From positions 1-8,479 of the forward strand of contig JAFDHW010000085.1 in assembly GCA_019308705.1 (NCBI GenBank): DNA of 8,479 nucleotides. Direction: 5' to 3'. Of this stretch, positions 7,210 to 8,479 are shown piece by piece. The notes beneath the pieces were generated by a model. It did no database searches and was not told the origin of the DNA. It was given only the letters and a program-made list of their open reading frames with translations. The DNA comes from Deltaproteobacteria bacterium (lineage in GTDB: Bacteria; Desulfobacterota; Desulfobacteria; Desulfobacterales; Desulfatibacillaceae). Made by a program: the position numbers and the translations under genes. Within the stretch, counting starts at the first letter, position 1, and every line of letters begins with the position of its first letter.

Positions 7210-7237
7210 CGTCTCCGCCGGGCGGCCCGCGGAAACG
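7210..7237 (-). terminator. Hairpin after the seven-TM gene, possible weak terminator
   Basis: CGTTTCCGC pairs with GCGGAGACG on the minus strand (9 pairs with one G-U, 10-nt loop), starting 8 nt after the stop of the membrane protein gene. No U-run follows, so rho-independent termination is doubtful. It separates that gene from the operon promoter at 7180-7153. Confidence 0.3.
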
Positions 7238-7244
7238 CCCCCCG

Positions 7245-7988
7245 TCAGATCAGGCCGGCGGCCAGGAGGATGACGAAGGCGGGAACGAGGATCCCGGCCA
7301 TGGGCAGGACCACCTTGAGCTGGTCCTTTACCGTGGGCAGGTCGTAGACCAGGTAGAGGATTTCGTAGAAGGGCATGTAGCCGATGATAAACAGGACAAA
7401 GGGAAACTCCGCCTGCCACCAGGGATAGTTCCAGGTGAGGGCGCCCATGGCGTGGAGGATGATCTCCACGCCCACGGACAGGGCCGAAAGGACAATGGCG
7501 AAGACGTGGCGGTTGTTGAGCCAGCCGAACCGGGCCTCCTTGTCCCGGGGAAGGAGCTTGGTGCCCGCGATGCCGCAAAGGAAGAACATGAAGATGATCT
7601 CGATGTTCCAGCCGATCAAGGGCTGGTACGCGGTGGGCATGTTCACCTGCCACACGGCGGCGTAGCCCGTGGCCGTGTAGTAGAGCGCGTTCCAGATTTC
7701 GTTGAACACGTCCATGAGCAGAAACGCGCACGCGGCCAGGACCACCTTCAGGTTGCCCCGGGCGATCTCGTCAAAGGCGATGTACAAGACCACCAGAAGC
7801 GAAACGATGATGTACCACTTGAACCGGGAGGGGTCGCGCAGGTGCTCCAGGGCCTCCGCCGTGCCCACGGTGGGGCCGGAATACTCCTTGAACAGGGGCA
7901 GGGACCAGACAACGAGGTAGGTGAGGATGATGACGGCCCAAACGCCCTTGGCCTGGCGGACGCGGGGGGTTCCGGAAAACAGGGTCAT
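7245..7988 (-). CDS. Seven-TM integral membrane protein of unknown family
   Basis: This 247-residue protein has seven predicted membrane spans (about 16-33, 57-75, 80-104, 122-146, 160-185, 195-216, 224-246) and little else. The basic N-terminus (TPRVRQAK) suggests it is inside. Several charged or polar residues fall within or at the edge of spans: D93, E97 and N100 in span 3, N128 and E130 in span 4, E175 and H179 in span 5, and E209 in span 6. This hints at a functional core such as proton, metal or lipid handling rather than simple packing. No Lys is present in span 7, so it is not a rhodopsin. I do not recognise the family. The ATG at 7988 is preferred to the one at 8066 because AGGAGG lies 8 nt before it. 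The gene is probably transcribed alone. Confidence 0.85.
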   Translation of the reverse strand: MTLFSGTPRVRQAKGVWAVIILTYLVVWSLPLFKEYSGPTVGTAEALEHLRDPSRFKWYIIVSLLVVLYIAFDEIARGNLKVVLAACAFLLMDVFNEIWNALYYTATGYAAVWQVNMPTAYQPLIGWNIEIIFMFFLCGIAGTKLLPRDKEARFGWLNNRHVFAIVLSALSVGVEIILHAMGALTWNYPWWQAEFPFVLFIIGYMPFYEILYLVYDLPTVKDQLKVVLPMAGILVPAFVILLAAGLI

Positions 7989-8056
7989 GGCGCATGCCTC
8001 CTGGGTATCTGCTTTGTGCCTGCCGGATTTCGGGTGTACCTGGAACAATTGCGACG

Positions 8057-8062
8057 AGTATA
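8057..8062 (-). promoter_or_regulatory. Possible -10 box of the seven-TM gene
   Basis: TATACT on the minus strand matches the sigma70 -10 at 5 of 6 positions, about 70 bp before the ATG at 7988. No convincing -35 lies 16-18 bp upstream, so the call is tentative. If correct it also excludes the alternative ATG at 8066, which would lie upstream of the transcript start. Confidence 0.35.
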
Positions 8063-8095
8063 ACACAAAGCGAAAAGCTAGGTGTCCGTTCGTGT

Positions 8096-8140
8096 CCCAA
8101 AAATTTTGGGGGAGTGCGGGGGCGGTTCGCGAACCGCCCC
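8096..8140. repeat. Composite REP-like palindromic element
   Basis: Two palindromes stand side by side. CCCAAAA-A-TTTTGGG (8096-8110) is a 7-bp perfect dyad. The second (8119-8140) is a perfect 22-bp palindrome with half-site GGGGCGGTTCG. The second closely resembles the GGGGCGGTTCGCGAACC-type intergenic repeats that are dispersed in many bacterial genomes. It lies between two minus-strand genes and has no U-run, so a terminator role is unlikely, although it may stop exonucleases at the 3' end of the upstream gene's mRNA. Confidence 0.65.
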
Positions 8141-8155
8141 TACAATTCCTTGCCT

Positions 8156-8198
8156 CCGGCGTTCGCTTTGGGCTGGCGGCCCCAAGGGAACGCGCCGG
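8156..8198. repeat. Imperfect GC-rich hairpin
   Basis: CCGGC-GTTC (8156-8164) pairs with GAAC-GC-GCCGG (8188-8198), with further pairing of CTTTGGG (8166-8172) with the CCCAAGG region (8181-8187). It follows the REP-like palindrome directly and is probably part of the same composite intergenic element. On the minus strand it is the first large fold after the CorC-type gene ends. Confidence 0.45.
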
Positions 8199-8251
8199 CT
8201 CCCCATTCCGGAGGATTTTGGCTGGGGCGCTTTTTCCCTCTTTTCCTGCCG

Positions 8252-8479
8252 TTACAGCTTTTGTATCTCCACTTCGAGGATTCTTCTTTGGTCGGCTTTG
8301 GTTATTTTGATGACGAAGTGGTCCATGGAGAGTTCTTCGCCCACGGCGGGAATATGGCGGAGTTTGGCGAGGATGAAGCCGGAGATGGTTTCGTAGTCTT
8401 CTTCTTCGTCGATGGAGAGGTGGAGGACGCGGTTTACTTCCTCGATCTCGGTGTCGCCTTTGACCAGGGCCTTGTTTTT
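8252..8479 (-). CDS. C-terminal fragment of a CorC/HlyC-type (CNNM-like) protein
   Basis: Only the last 75 residues are in the window; the gene continues beyond position 8479. The fragment matches the CorC_HlyC transporter-associated domain that ends CBS-domain proteins of the hemolysin-C/CorC family: a GDTEIEEVN start, ETISGFILAKLRHIPAVGEE in the middle, and DHFVIKITKADQRRILEVE at the end. Full-length relatives have an N-terminal DUF21 membrane domain and two CBS domains and are linked to magnesium/cobalt or other ion efflux. Neither of those parts is visible here, so soluble CorC versus membrane-bound YfjD/YtfL-like type cannot be decided. The stop is TAA at 8254-8252, and no rho-independent terminator follows. 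Confidence 0.85.
   Translation of the reverse strand, partial: KNKALVKGDTEIEEVNRVLHLSIDEEEDYETISGFILAKLRHIPAVGEELSMDHFVIKITKADQRRILEVEIQKL

Noticed and set aside
7245..7988. Microbial rhodopsin based on seven TM spans
   Set aside because: The last span lacks the retinal-binding lysine and no rhodopsin motif is present.
4869..8063. A 1064-codon plus-strand open frame antisense to EF-G, GerMN and the seven-TM gene
   Set aside because: It mirrors three genes with clear domains or start signals; composition is His/Gly/Val/Leu-rich as expected for an antisense frame of high-GC coding DNA, with no recognisable domain.
8119..8140. Rho-independent terminator for the CorC-type gene
   Set aside because: The palindrome is strong but no U-run follows on the minus strand and it lies over 100 bp after the stop; a REP-type repeat fits better.

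Overview
This 8.5 kb stretch is GC-rich and densely coding. It most likely comes from a chromosome of the former Deltaproteobacteria (Desulfobacterota). The main reason is the elongation factor G gene, whose G domain carries the CAVGGVQ-type sequence of the spdEFG1/mitochondrial EF-G1 lineage. The style of the signalling genes (GAF-cyclase, GAF-ANTAR) and the palindromic intergenic repeats also fit. I see no phage, transposase, CRISPR, rRNA or tRNA signal.

Layout. Positions 1-394 are non-coding, with two structured elements: a foldable GC-rich repeat (1-110) and an AT-rich segment bounded by 16-bp inverted repeats (121-240). Two plus-strand genes follow. The first (395-1885) is a membrane-anchored GAF plus class III nucleotidyl cyclase. 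The second (2130-3167) is a TPR protein with an unrecognised beta-rich C-terminal domain, preceded by a 244-bp leader with competing hairpins. They converge, across only 21 bp, on a minus-strand operon.

Read 5' to 3' on the minus strand, the operon has a sigma70-like promoter (7180-7153), a GerMN-domain exported protein (7069-6479), EF-G (6482-4455), a GAF-ANTAR antiterminator-type regulator (4446-3730) and an Ogt/MGMT-type DNA alkyl-repair protein (3710-3189). Junctions are tight: an ATGA overlap, 8 nt and 19 nt. The genes are therefore probably co-expressed and partly translationally coupled, linking an envelope protein, translation, an RNA-level sensor-regulator and alkylation repair. Farther upstream are an unrecognised seven-TM protein (7988-7245) with its own start signals, a palindrome-rich gap (8096-8198), and the C-terminal end of a CorC/HlyC-type protein (8479-8252) that runs off the window.

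Most of the window is ordinary core-genome material. The points most worth a second look are the EF-G with a non-canonical domain IV tip, the odd operon partners of the GAF-ANTAR protein, the homopolymer- and hairpin-laden 5' end of the GerMN gene, the structured leader of the TPR gene, and two proteins or domains I cannot place in a family.
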